Virus record (IMG/VR): IMGVR_UViG_3300030019_000042
Coordinates: 1-53,352 of that record
Reading direction: 5' to 3' (one strand)
Origin: a virus
Length of the DNA stretch: 53,352 nucleotides
The position numbers and the translations under genes are program-made. Below are positions 33,513-42,142 of the stretch, in pieces. Under the pieces are notes generated by a model. That model was given only the letters and a program-made list of their open reading frames with translations. It had not been told where the DNA came from and did not search any database. Each line of letters begins with the position of its first letter. Position 1 is the stretch's first letter.

Positions 33513-34495
33513 TTTTTGATAGGCTTAATAATTTCGTTGATTAATTTTTTGTACCTCGAATTAATCTTTTTGTCCAATTCTTCGAATACGGTTGGCAATT
33601 CCTTTTTCAACCAATCAGGCGCGATAAAATAATGCATAAAATTTTCTGCAAACACTTCATTGCTCTTGCTAATCTCATAAGGGCTGCTTGCGTGCGTAAT
33701 GGTTTTAGCAAACCCCTTGTACCCCTTACTTTCAAAGTGGTCATAATGATGTCCTAATTCATGCACAAACGTATTTGCATCCAATTTGGAAGGCATAGAG
33801 ATAGTATCTATCAAATCATGTCCAGCTATATTTCCAGAGCCGCCGTTGTACTCCCTCAACACCAACTTTAATTTAATATCCCTTGTTATTTTTTCAGCTT
33901 CATCGAACGAAATTTCAATATCTAAATTAACAGGCTGTTCTAAATTTCTTAGTTGATATATCTTCTTAGCGTATTTTATGTAATTGTCAAAATTCAAAAA
34001 ATCTGTTTTGTGCTTAATGTCTTTTAAATTCGCACTTTGTATATAACTATCATCTTTGTCTAATTCATCATAATTAATATCGAATTTAGTTTTTAGCAAA
34101 TCTTTGTATTTTTGATACTTATCAAGTTTCGGATTTAACGAAATAATATCTATGTACGCTTGAGCTTCATCATTTATTTCGTGTTTCTTAGCAGCGGGTT
34201 TCGCATCGCTCTTGCTGACATTACGCCAATCATACTTCCCTGAAGGAAGCTGTTTCCAGACCCATTTACCGTTCGGATGAATATCTCCCACGTTATGCCC
34301 CTTTTCAATGTCGTTTTCTTGCGCCTTATCGATGTCCTCGTCTTTGGTGTCGACTGCCGCTGATTTAGCGATATACTTTAACACATCCGCAACCGCCCCC
34401 GACAAATTAGTGTTGTATTCTGAAATGAACTTGTTTTCATATTCAGTTACAACTTTGAAGGGTGAAGGTATGAAATGTGAATCTTTCTTTGCCAT
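33509..34495 (-). CDS. Zincin-like metallopeptidase with 'HPNGKWVW..LPSGKYDWR' module
   Basis: I use the ATG at 34495 (328 residues, MAKKDSHFIPS), one base after the upstream stop; the longer frame opens with TTG. Residues about 55-62 read EDIDKAQ, followed by DIEKGHNVGDIHPNGKW and VWKQLPSGKYDWRN, the module shared with three other proteins. The C-terminal half has FVHELGHHYDH (HELGH at 245-249) and SNEVFAENF, the HExxH plus downstream Glu of gluzincin-type peptidases. It probably binds zinc and cuts proteins. It is coupled to the MuF gene. I infer a packaged protease acting in the head or in the new host. Confidence 0.72.
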   Translation of the reverse strand: MAKKDSHFIPSPFKVVTEYENKFISEYNTNLSGAVADVLKYIAKSAAVDTKDEDIDKAQENDIEKGHNVGDIHPNGKWVWKQLPSGKYDWRNVSKSDAKPAAKKHEINDEAQAYIDIISLNPKLDKYQKYKDLLKTKFDINYDELDKDDSYIQSANLKDIKHKTDFLNFDNYIKYAKKIYQLRNLEQPVNLDIEISFDEAEKITRDIKLKLVLREYNGGSGNIAGHDLIDTISMPSKLDANTFVHELGHHYDHFESKGYKGFAKTITHASSPYEISKSNEVFAENFMHYFIAPDWLKKELPTVFEELDKKINSRYKKLINEIIKPIKK

Positions 34496-34496
34496 A

Positions 34497-35513
34497 TTAT
34501 TTATCGCCTTTTTTGCTTTTTGATATTTCAACCGCTTCAGTCAGATATTTGTAATAATCTAAATAACCAGCTTTTTCTTGGCTCAACTCTTTATAAAAAT
34601 CTAGAGACCTTTGTATTTTTTCGTCATCAAATTTAGAAACGAATGGCGCAAACATATCTGGCCATAAAGGTCTTTCGCCAAGCATGTTGACTAAATCGTC
34701 TTGTTTTATTTTTTTGCTTATTGCCAATTCGACTTTTCTTAATATGGCATATCTCGCCCCATAGTCTATATCTCCAGCTTTCGTGCCCTCATCGTAAATT
34801 CTTTGAGATTCTTTTAATTGGTTTGCTAACCCTTTAAAATCAAATCCGCTTTTTTTATCTTCAACGTCTTTTGAATCAGGTTTTTCATCAAACTCGTACG
34901 AAGCTTTTTCGTGAGCATTACGCTGGTCGGTCAAGCTTTTTGCTGATTCTTTAGCTTCCGGAGTATCAACGCCCGACAGTTTCTCAATTGCTTCATTGAA
35001 TGTTTTCACATGTCCAGCGTGTTCTTCCTTTGTCATGCCCATAGAAGATTTCTTGTCCATGCTGACCCCGCGTTTCTCGAGCTCTTTCTTTGCAGCTGAA
35101 ACTAACTCTTCTTTTGCGTCTTTTGATTCCAAAACCTTTTTCAAAGTTTCAGTATCGGTCGTTGCAGCATGTTCTTCAAGTGTCTTCGTAATCGGCTTCT
35201 TCTTGCCGTTTTCGTCCAACTCAACTTTTTTGTTGTCTAAAAATTCTTTTGCCTTTGCTTTTTGTTCTGGAGTTGAATCATCTGAATCCATAACTCGCCT
35301 TGCTCTTATGGTTTGTTCAGAAGAAGCTGCCGACTTGACTTTCTTTGAGTCAACTTCGTTACCGTCTTTCTTTTCAGCCCCATACTTTTGTCCAACTCGG
35401 TTGAGTTTTTTGTTTTCCGGAGTATTTGCATAAACTCCGCTGCGAGATTTTTCAATTTCGTCTTCAAACCCCTTTAATATGTTTCTTCTTTTATCGTCTC
35501 CAATGTTTAACAT
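34497..35513 (-). CDS. Hydrophilic head-region protein with shared N-terminal leader
   Basis: The 338-residue protein opens MLNIGDDKRRNILKGFEDEIEKS, matching the leader of the 42143-42904, 42916-43896 and 49892-50038 proteins. The rest is highly charged helix (Lys, Glu, Asp) with repeats (TLEEHAATTD..TLKKVLES, AAKKELEKRGVS) that also occur near the N-terminus of the AAA+ protein. This composition fits an internal or scaffold-like head protein. It lies just before the zincin gene and after the membrane-anchored protein gene. Function is not known. Confidence 0.7.
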   Translation of the reverse strand: MLNIGDDKRRNILKGFEDEIEKSRSGVYANTPENKKLNRVGQKYGAEKKDGNEVDSKKVKSAASSEQTIRARRVMDSDDSTPEQKAKAKEFLDNKKVELDENGKKKPITKTLEEHAATTDTETLKKVLESKDAKEELVSAAKKELEKRGVSMDKKSSMGMTKEEHAGHVKTFNEAIEKLSGVDTPEAKESAKSLTDQRNAHEKASYEFDEKPDSKDVEDKKSGFDFKGLANQLKESQRIYDEGTKAGDIDYGARYAILRKVELAISKKIKQDDLVNMLGERPLWPDMFAPFVSKFDDEKIQRSLDFYKELSQEKAGYLDYYKYLTEAVEISKSKKGDK

Positions 35514-35525
35514 GATTTTGCGTGT

Positions 35526-36113
35526 TTAGAATTTTATACCAACATTTATTGTGTACCCTACTTGAGGACCTGAAACACCAACGTAACGTATTGCCGAAGC
35601 CCCAATCATATACTTTTGACCTAAATCAATCCCCGCTTGCACCTGATTCAAACTTAAATCTATCGACGACCCGACCATACCGTAAAACTGAATTGCCGGA
35701 ATACGAGTTATGGTATTGGTGGTCGTTATGTATTTAACAATCGGTTGTATGGTTGATTTTGCTTTTATTATTTTATTTCCCACAACTTTTACATCAACCT
35801 TAAACGTACCTAAACTGTCAGTTGAATAATCAAGATTGTAATCTCTTTCTAAATGGTAATCAGCCAAAATTGCTGTTGTGTCAACCTTTTGAATAATTGT
35901 TTTACCTGCTACAGCATACGGAACGGTATCATGCACCGCATAAGGAACTGGGTTATCCAATGTTTTAATAATCTCGTACGGAACTTTCTTAGTTACCGTT
36001 ACCGTTTTAGTGTTTATTGCAGTTTTTACTGTTAAACGCCCCGTAAACAATCCAGCGAAAAATAAAACTACGATAGTGATTCCTGCGGTCAAAAATTTGT
36101 TTCCTGTTGTCAT
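35526..36113 (-). CDS. Membrane-anchored protein, possible spanin or envelope protein
   Basis: The 195-residue protein has one N-terminal membrane segment (FLTAGITIVVLFFAGLFTG) without a cleavage site, then a periplasmic region rich in Val/Thr and Pro (TVTVTKKVPYEII), and a C-terminal strand-rich part ending YTINVGIKF, like an outer-membrane beta strand ending in Phe. It overlaps the holin-like gene by 4 bases. An inner-membrane anchored protein next to a holin suggests a spanin-like role; the C-terminal strands are unusual for that and could instead insert in the outer membrane. Confidence 0.55.
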   Translation of the reverse strand: MTTGNKFLTAGITIVVLFFAGLFTGRLTVKTAINTKTVTVTKKVPYEIIKTLDNPVPYAVHDTVPYAVAGKTIIQKVDTTAILADYHLERDYNLDYSTDSLGTFKVDVKVVGNKIIKAKSTIQPIVKYITTTNTITRIPAIQFYGMVGSSIDLSLNQVQAGIDLGQKYMIGASAIRYVGVSGPQVGYTINVGIKF

Positions 36114-36628
36114 TTTTCTTCTTGTTTAAAATAGTTTTCTACATCGTCTTCGTGTACTCCTAACTTATGAGCTATTTCGCCTGACAGTAATTTCTTCATC
36201 ATTTTTACCGCTGGCAAATCAGGCTTTATTATTAACATATGAGCGCATACAGAAAAGAACTCGGCTGCACATAATAACGCTGTTACGAAAACAGTCCCTA
36301 TACTTATGTCGTTGTTGATTAAAACTTTTTCTAAGACCAACGGCATAAAAAATAAAACAAAATACATTACCAATTTCACCGCTGTTGAATAAAGCGCGAT
36401 GCTTATTTTAAATTTACGAACCTTCAAAGAAGACCAACACCCAAAAAATAAATCGATAAAAAGAGCCAACAGCACCCAATGAAATAATTGCGCCTTTACG
36501 CCAAACGTTGCGGCAACGAACATCATAAACATCATCCCCCAACCCATGACAGTACTGAAAATAAGTCTTAGTTTTAAGACTAAATCGTCTATTGTTAAAA
36601 CAACTTTTTGAAAAGCATTCAATTCCAT
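36110..36628 (-). CDS. Holin, Phage_holin_4-like
   Basis: The 172-residue protein has about four hydrophobic segments (MGWGMMFMMFVAATFGV; WVLLALFIDLFFGCW; LVMYFVLFFMPLVLEKVL; TVFVTALLCAAEFFSVCAHML) and a soluble tail (HKLGVHEDDVENYFKQEEK). The order DLFFG, then a Lys-rich loop, two helices and an 'E..S...' helix fits phage holin family 4. It overlaps the membrane-anchored gene by 4 bases. A second, smaller holin-like gene is at 23536-23754, far from this one and next to the endolysin. Confidence 0.68.
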   Translation of the reverse strand: MELNAFQKVVLTIDDLVLKLRLIFSTVMGWGMMFMMFVAATFGVKAQLFHWVLLALFIDLFFGCWSSLKVRKFKISIALYSTAVKLVMYFVLFFMPLVLEKVLINNDISIGTVFVTALLCAAEFFSVCAHMLIIKPDLPAVKMMKKLLSGEIAHKLGVHEDDVENYFKQEEK

Positions 36629-36672
36629 CTCATATTACTATTTTATGCAAATTTATAGCCCTGTATATCTAT

Positions 36673-38421
36673 TTATTTGTACACAACTGTGCTGTCTATG
36701 CTATAATCTTCGGTCAAATCGCTGGTCGGTGCTAAGCTATTTATCGACACTGAATAATCTACCCCAGCCACAGCATTTTCCTGCTGGTTAGCGGGATTAT
36801 ACACATCGTCGATAATGTATGTTTCCGATTCTACTCCTCCAATTGGTATGGTTATATTATGGTCTACGGTGACGTCTGGACCAGTCGTCCTAGCGTAACC
36901 TATTATATTAGAAACTAATGCGCTACCAACCGCCTCGCTGCTAGTAGCCTTGATGTGTATCTGGTCTCTAAATGGACCATCAGTTTGGTCATATTTAACA
37001 AACAATACATTAAGCGTTATCAAATTTTGTATTTTGGTAGACCCCGAAACAACCAAAGTGTCATCGGATATCAAAGTCAATGCAACCACATCCAGTTTTA
37101 AAATTTGGTTTGCTGCGTATGTAGTGGCAAAATATCTCCAAATCGATGCCGAATCGCTTTTATGAACTTCTGCCGCCCAAACTGTTGATGATACTTTAGT
37201 AATGCGTAACCAAAGAGGATATTGTCCAGCCTTGAATATAATTTGTATTATTGGACGTTTTGAAGAAATAAAGTCGGCTTGAGAAGCCCAAATATTCATA
37301 ACATCGCGTACAGAACTCCAAGCGTATGAAAAATCTGCGTAATACACTTCTACAGATTCACCAACTGCTAAGTTTTGAGCTAACCAAGTTGATTTATCTC
37401 CGGAAAGTTGTTTCCTGTAAGTCTTGGAAAAATTGCTAACAAACGCATTAGTGTTATTTATTTGAGCTTGCGTTTTTCTGAAAGCCGAATCCACGCTGTC
37501 ATTGTTGTTTATGGCGGAAACAGAAGAAGATGGGGAAAAATCAAGCGACAATTTAATTCCTGTCGCTTCTTTAAATTTGTTTATCCAGCGTTGAAACTTG
37601 GACACTATTATTAACAAAGAATCGTTTAATAATATGTCCGTCGCTTCTCCCGTTGCGACAAGAGATGGGACTGTCTTTGAATAAATCTCATTAGACGAAG
37701 TTTGATTATTAATTTCTTCAGCGGTCTTAGCTACAATACTTTGATAGTTAGAACCTATCGCTGTTGTATCTCGGGACACCAAATCCATGTCGGTATCATA
37801 TTTTTCTTTAGATACAAATCCCCCCGCCTTATCTTTCCAAGAATCCAACGCCCATTTGAAATTGAAATACAATCCATTATTCCAAGATATCAAATTGCCT
37901 TGACCCTCCGATATCAGCTTAGATAATTTGTATTTTGCTAACGAAAATATCCCCTCGACTTTTGATTTACCGAAAATATACCCATCAGTAAAATCAAAGT
38001 CGACTTCATCAAATGTGAATATTAATTTCTTATTGGTTAAATCAAACACGCCTGCCAAATCATCAATCAGTAAATTAGATGACGTAACGTGGTATTGTAT
38101 GTTAGTTCCTAAATCATCAACAACGATATTTCCTAATGCGTCTGTGTATTGAACCTTGGTGGTTGTAATTGCAACTGCTATCGCATTTAATTTATCTGTT
38201 ATTCTATAATGAGCCCCCAATGACAACCCATCACCCGAAGCAAGATTAACTAACTCGCTGTATTGAATAACGGATATAATTTCTTGCTTCAAAACAATCC
38301 AATTCAAAAGAAAAAAATCATAAACTTTATGACATTTCTGAGAAGGGGTTGTGTCAAACCAAATTAATGTAGTATCTTCCGGAGCGTTAGCTCCTATATA
38401 CAAACCTGAAGTATCAGCCAT
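36673..38421 (-). CDS. Fibre-like virion protein (head or tail fibre)
   Basis: The 582-residue protein starts MADTSGLYIGANAPED and has strand-rich regions (GDGLSLGAHYRITDKLNA, YHVTSSNLLIDDLAGVFDL), a helical middle with a coiled-coil-like stretch (SAFRKTQAQINNTNAFVSN), and a beta-rich C-terminus. Composition and 'GL..GA.YRITDK' are typical of virion fibres in Bacteroidota phages. It lies beside portal and a small head-associated gene, so a head fibre or whisker is as likely as a tail fibre. Confidence 0.6.
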   Translation of the reverse strand: MADTSGLYIGANAPEDTTLIWFDTTPSQKCHKVYDFFLLNWIVLKQEIISVIQYSELVNLASGDGLSLGAHYRITDKLNAIAVAITTTKVQYTDALGNIVVDDLGTNIQYHVTSSNLLIDDLAGVFDLTNKKLIFTFDEVDFDFTDGYIFGKSKVEGIFSLAKYKLSKLISEGQGNLISWNNGLYFNFKWALDSWKDKAGGFVSKEKYDTDMDLVSRDTTAIGSNYQSIVAKTAEEINNQTSSNEIYSKTVPSLVATGEATDILLNDSLLIIVSKFQRWINKFKEATGIKLSLDFSPSSSVSAINNNDSVDSAFRKTQAQINNTNAFVSNFSKTYRKQLSGDKSTWLAQNLAVGESVEVYYADFSYAWSSVRDVMNIWASQADFISSKRPIIQIIFKAGQYPLWLRITKVSSTVWAAEVHKSDSASIWRYFATTYAANQILKLDVVALTLISDDTLVVSGSTKIQNLITLNVLFVKYDQTDGPFRDQIHIKATSSEAVGSALVSNIIGYARTTGPDVTVDHNITIPIGGVESETYIIDDVYNPANQQENAVAGVDYSVSINSLAPTSDLTEDYSIDSTVVYK

Positions 38422-38432
38422 GATTTTTATTT

Positions 38433-38684
38433 TTAGCGAGTGTAAACGTAATCGGATCTGTCATTCCAAACCGAAATAAAATCCATTGTTGATTGCGCAT
38501 ATTCAACGATCGTCACAGTTCCAGTAACGGTAGTTTTTGATATCCTCCAACCTGCTCGAGATGGGTCTGTCCCTAGAGGTGCATACCCTTTATAAGTACC
38601 GCCCACTTGAACATCTACGATAGGTTCTGGCATGGTATCGCTCAAAAGTTGTACTATTGGTGCGTTAGTTTTTTGTACTTCCAT
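38433..38684 (-). CDS. Small virion-associated protein
   Basis: The 83-residue beta-rich protein contains GGTYKGYAPLGTDPSRAGWRI and a C-terminal STMDFISVWNDRSDY. The 'Y.GYA..GT..S.A.WRI' stretch is a pattern I recall in small proteins encoded near fibre genes of several phages. Its start overlaps the portal stop by 20 bases. It ends 12 bases before the fibre-like gene, so it may form its attachment point. Function is not shown. Confidence 0.6.
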   Translation of the reverse strand: MEVQKTNAPIVQLLSDTMPEPIVDVQVGGTYKGYAPLGTDPSRAGWRISKTTVTGTVTIVEYAQSTMDFISVWNDRSDYVYTR

Positions 38685-40362
38685 CTTCTTCTTGTTTTAA
38701 AAAATTGTCAAATGCTTTTATAAATGAATTGTCTTCTGCTTTTTCTGAATCCTCGTCGTCGTTGTCGTATTCGCTACCTGAAGCGTCCTCGTCAACAACA
38801 GCTTCGTCAAATGGGTTATAAGTATCTTCTCCAGCTCCATTCATATTTGCTTGCTGTGTAGCCTGAGCGGCTTGTGTCTTAGCCGAAATATAAACTGCGT
38901 TTTCGATTATTTCACCTTCTTCGCCAATTGGTTCAAGTTCCCATTTCTCGCGGATTTCATTAATCTTCATGAAACTTCCAAGCTTCTTCACGTCCAAATC
39001 AACCTCTTCTGAAATGGTCATTCCATTTAACCCTACGAATTGGAACTCAAATTCGGGATTTACTTGTTCTACAATGTATTTGTTTATTTTACGTTGAAGA
39101 AATTTCAACAGCGGATATAACCCCTTATCCTTAGAATTTTTGAGACGTTCAGCTTGACTTCCTTCAAACATTCCTCCGCCACCCGATTTTGATATGTCCC
39201 ACCCTATTTCAGTTGGGTCAATAGAATAAATGGCACATGCGAGTTTTATTAAGTATTCAATCCAAGCCGTATATTCCATATCCCGATTGTTCTTCTGCAA
39301 GTCAATCCAGTCTATGTCGCCTTCTACCACAGGAGTCTTCCAGCTTTGCATAACGCCCGTAATCATAGATTGCCATTGTTGCTTAAATTGTTGAAGAGAC
39401 GCTTCGTTGACATTACCCTTAACACGCAACAACCCTTTAGGAGCCGAACCTTGTGAAAAGAACCTACGATTATACTCATCTCCCCACAACATGGAAGTAA
39501 CTACATTTATCAATTCTTCAAGTTCTGAAGTGCCATACCCGTTTGCGTAAATACTAGACGAAGGATTACGTACACCGAAACACATTTCCCAAGGCAAAAA
39601 TTCGCTTACTACTGCGTTTTGATATATTTGTACGTACGACGGTTTATAACCCTTTACCATCTGCCCTAGCATACGGTCTTGATTCGTAAAGGCAGTATTC
39701 CTTTTAAAGAAAACGTTTGTTGAATTATTGTCGAAGTAAGACTCAGCCATTCTGAAAGATGAAGCGTCCGTCGCCATAAATTGAGTAAGTTTCCCCCTTC
39801 GGTTACGGATGCACTCAAAAGTCATCTGGTCGTAAACTAATGAATCATCGACAGATTTTCGTATGAACGTATCAAAGTCATCGTGTTCCCAAGAATTAAC
39901 TTCCCCGCAATTTAGAATAAAGTCAGTTATCGCATTAGCTATCCTTTTGTCCTTATCATCCATTTTAGAATTAACCCCAAACTTCGGTTTCTTGCGAATT
40001 ACGAATCCCGTTGAATACTTGTCGGATTGAGGCTCGGCAAAATCAGCAATTTGATTCTTACGAGTTTTTATTATGGCGTTTATAATGGGAGCTTTTGACA
40101 TCCGTTTCAGCGTGGTGTAAGATAGCGAAAACGGTTTATCCTTGAATCCTAACGAGCTTTGAAATTCGAGAGGGTCTACAAAGAAGGATTTTGAATCATC
40201 GGGTTGTTTAGGTTGTATAGACGCTAATGAATTAGCCGCCTTTATCATGTCGTCTGGATGGTCTGACTTTAACGCCTTTTCGAGCGTCCTCAGTTTTTTA
40301 TAGTGTAAAAGCTGTTCCGCCTTTTCTATCGCTTCAATTTGTGTCGCTAATTTGCCAGCCAT
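38665..40362 (-). CDS. Portal protein
   Basis: The 565-residue protein has the portal pattern: SYTTLKRMSKAPIINAIIKTRKNQIADF near residue 100, a DDSLVYDQMTFECIRNRRGKLTQF wing region, GYGTSELEELINVVTSMLWGDEYNRRFFSQGSAPKG, and a clip/stem helix region (IEYLIKLACAIYSIDPTEIGWD). Portals form the dodecameric DNA gate and hold the terminase. Both ends carry the EKA-type motif (IEAIEKAEQL, DSEKAEDNSFIKAF), and the C-terminus is very acidic (residues 510-550). It lies upstream of the minor head genes. Confidence 0.9.
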   Translation of the reverse strand: MAGKLATQIEAIEKAEQLLHYKKLRTLEKALKSDHPDDMIKAANSLASIQPKQPDDSKSFFVDPLEFQSSLGFKDKPFSLSYTTLKRMSKAPIINAIIKTRKNQIADFAEPQSDKYSTGFVIRKKPKFGVNSKMDDKDKRIANAITDFILNCGEVNSWEHDDFDTFIRKSVDDSLVYDQMTFECIRNRRGKLTQFMATDASSFRMAESYFDNNSTNVFFKRNTAFTNQDRMLGQMVKGYKPSYVQIYQNAVVSEFLPWEMCFGVRNPSSSIYANGYGTSELEELINVVTSMLWGDEYNRRFFSQGSAPKGLLRVKGNVNEASLQQFKQQWQSMITGVMQSWKTPVVEGDIDWIDLQKNNRDMEYTAWIEYLIKLACAIYSIDPTEIGWDISKSGGGGMFEGSQAERLKNSKDKGLYPLLKFLQRKINKYIVEQVNPEFEFQFVGLNGMTISEEVDLDVKKLGSFMKINEIREKWELEPIGEEGEIIENAVYISAKTQAAQATQQANMNGAGEDTYNPFDEAVVDEDASGSEYDNDDEDSEKAEDNSFIKAFDNFLKQEEDGSTKN

Positions 40363-40389
40363 TTAGATAATTAAATTTAGTTTCATTAT

Positions 40390-40704
40390 CTATATAACTG
40401 CTAAACCAATTTTAATTTTGCGAAGATCTTTATTTTCACAAATTACATATTTGTCAGTCAATGTTTCGTGAGTAGCCAACACCGCATCCTCAATATCGTA
40501 TAATTCGGTATCATCATCAAAGCTACTGAAAGACTCAAATTCTTTTAGTTTTTCCCAAATAGAGTCAAACTCTTCAATGTCTTCAATGGTCATAGCGCTA
40601 AAATCTGAAAGAAATACCAAGTCTTTAACTTGCGTATCCATTTCTCCTGCTAACAACTGCAAGTCTATATCTAAATTAATAGTTTTATAATCGTTCCACT
40701 TCAT
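40390..40704 (-). CDS. Hypothetical acidic protein
   Basis: The 104-residue protein is not recognised. It is rich in Asp and Glu (TIEDIEEFDSIWEKLKEFESF), with a short basic C-terminus (NKDLRKIKIGLAVI). It lies 1 base after the hypermodification-type gene and before portal. It may be a small regulator or DNA mimic, but nothing supports this beyond composition. Confidence 0.55.
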   Translation of the reverse strand: MKWNDYKTINLDIDLQLLAGEMDTQVKDLVFLSDFSAMTIEDIEEFDSIWEKLKEFESFSSFDDDTELYDIEDAVLATHETLTDKYVICENKDLRKIKIGLAVI

Positions 40705-40705
40705 G

Positions 40706-41716
40706 TCATTTACCGATTACGCCCGTTGATTGTGGTACAAATTTAGACCTTTGTTTGCCTTCTCCAATTGTCATTTTCCAATACTTTTGAAATTCACATA
40801 GCCACATCTCTATCTGATGCAATGTGATATTGCATTCCTTGTCTGTGTAGTATTTACCTTTATCTTTATTCCAATAGAGGTAAGGCATCGAACCGAACCT
40901 CTTCAGCTCAACTTCAGCTAAATCTCTAAGCATATAGATTCCTATTTTTTGAGCCTTCCCTTTTAAGTTAGGGAAAATTAACCGTATCCCCACGCTAGCG
41001 CCAGGACCGACATTGGTGTAATCGTCTTGAGTGAACTTCATGAACCTTCGATTTGTGTAGCGAAAGATGTAAGTAAAATCTTGATAAAATTCGTGCGCTA
41101 TGAAATCAGCAACCCCAGGATATGACTTCAAATGTTTAATTATATCTTCCGGAGTTTTAGCGGTCAAAACTGTCTTTACTATGTTGTTGATATTTTTATG
41201 AAGCGTTGGGATTACAACTCGAGTATAACAATAATCGCGGGTGTGGTGAGGTGAGGCTTGTGAATTTATTAGATAAGCGTTGGTGAAAGGGTTGGCGTTG
41301 CAATCTCTTACTTCTTGTATTACTTCAGCAAAATCATCTTCATCAAAATCTTCCCAATTCTGGATACCCGCCTTCCAGCCGCGAGTCATTACCGCATATT
41401 CAAAAGTATTGGGATTGTTAAAATAGCGAAAGAACATTATCTTCCATATCAGGTTCCGGAGCGATAAACTATCATCCAGAATAATATTCTTGATTTGCCA
41501 TTGTGAATTTTTATCCAACTCACGATAAACGTTTGTAAACTTTGATTCAGATAGTATCTTATTTTTAGTCCATGGCGCGGGAGTCTTGTCTATAAAACGT
41601 TTCTTCCATACATTTTGGCGCTCAAACATTACATTGAAAAACAATTCCAGATTTGGTCTATAAACTTCCAAATCTTCTTCAGGCAAAGAACTATGCCAAC
41701 TATTTCTTTCAAACAT
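40706..41716 (-). CDS. Thymine-hypermodification protein (5-hmdU kinase helical / aGPT-pyrophosphorylase type)
   Basis: The 336-residue helical protein has the signature I recall for the alpha-glutamyl/putrescinyl-thymine pyrophosphorylase and 5-hmdU DNA kinase helical family: FNVMFERQNVWKKR, PAPWTKNKIL (47-55), FTNVYRELDKNSQW (60-73) and FFRYFNNPNTFE (95-106). These families act in phages that replace thymine with modified 5-hydroxymethyluracil derivatives. No separate kinase domain is present, so pyrophosphorylase- or transferase-like function is more likely than kinase. With the TET-associated-type glycosyltransferase and dUTPase upstream, it suggests modified DNA. Recognition is from motif memory. 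Confidence 0.68.
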   Translation of the reverse strand: MFERNSWHSSLPEEDLEVYRPNLELFFNVMFERQNVWKKRFIDKTPAPWTKNKILSESKFTNVYRELDKNSQWQIKNIILDDSLSLRNLIWKIMFFRYFNNPNTFEYAVMTRGWKAGIQNWEDFDEDDFAEVIQEVRDCNANPFTNAYLINSQASPHHTRDYCYTRVVIPTLHKNINNIVKTVLTAKTPEDIIKHLKSYPGVADFIAHEFYQDFTYIFRYTNRRFMKFTQDDYTNVGPGASVGIRLIFPNLKGKAQKIGIYMLRDLAEVELKRFGSMPYLYWNKDKGKYYTDKECNITLHQIEMWLCEFQKYWKMTIGEGKQRSKFVPQSTGVIGK

Positions 41717-41723
41717 ACGCTAT

Positions 41724-42029
41724 TTAATTTTTTCTTGACCTAATTATTAATTCTCTTTTTGCTTCGATATTGCCTTTGGAAAGAAGTTTTATTATTACTT
41801 CTTTCTTCAACTTAATAAATGGTCTTCTATAAGAATTAATTAATTTAGTATCGGACAATGTAAAATTACAAGTGTTTTTTATGCAGATTGGTTTGTTTGC
41901 AAAATGAACTGAAAACTCAGGTTGATATTTGTTACCGTGAAAACCGTGTATGACGAATAATATATCGCCCCATACGCTTTCATTCTTTACAATATCGCCC
42001 TCCTTAAAATACCCGTGAATTGACTCCAT
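41724..42029 (-). CDS. Hypothetical protein
   Basis: The 101-residue protein (MESIHGYFKEGDIVKNES ... KRELIIRSRKN) is not recognised. The first half is strand-rich with a 'GDIV' start like small SH3-type barrels; the second half is basic helix, which could bind nucleic acid. It is the first gene after a terminator at 42066-42100 and lies 7 bases before the hypermodification-type gene, so the two may be one operon. Confidence 0.55.
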   Translation of the reverse strand: MESIHGYFKEGDIVKNESVWGDILFVIHGFHGNKYQPEFSVHFANKPICIKNTCNFTLSDTKLINSYRRPFIKLKKEVIIKLLSKGNIEAKRELIIRSRKN

Positions 42030-42065
42030 GCTATATGACTCTTTTTATTTTATAAAACTTTGAAC

Positions 42066-42100
42066 TAAAAAGAAGAGCGAACTTCACAGCCCGCTCTCTC
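42066..42100 (-). terminator. Probable rho-independent terminator
   Basis: On the minus strand AGAGCG (92-97) and CGCTCT (74-79) form a 6-bp stem, extendable by a G-U pair, with a 12-base loop, followed by TCTTTTT. It lies after the leader protein gene 42143-42904 and before 42029. The stem is shorter than those of the other terminators here. Confidence 0.65.
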
Positions 42101-42142
42101 TCAATTGACAAATCTTAAATTTAACCAAATCACCCTATGAAA

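Noticed and set aside
34496-34531. Longer zincin start at 34531
   Set aside because: It is a TTG codon overlapping the upstream gene; the ATG at 34495 follows the upstream stop by one base.
34996-35433. 145-codon plus-strand open frame
   Set aside because: It is antisense to the charged leader protein; its Ser/Phe-rich product is what antisense of Lys/Glu-rich helix gives. The same applies to the plus-strand frames at 21366-21791 and 22460-22837.
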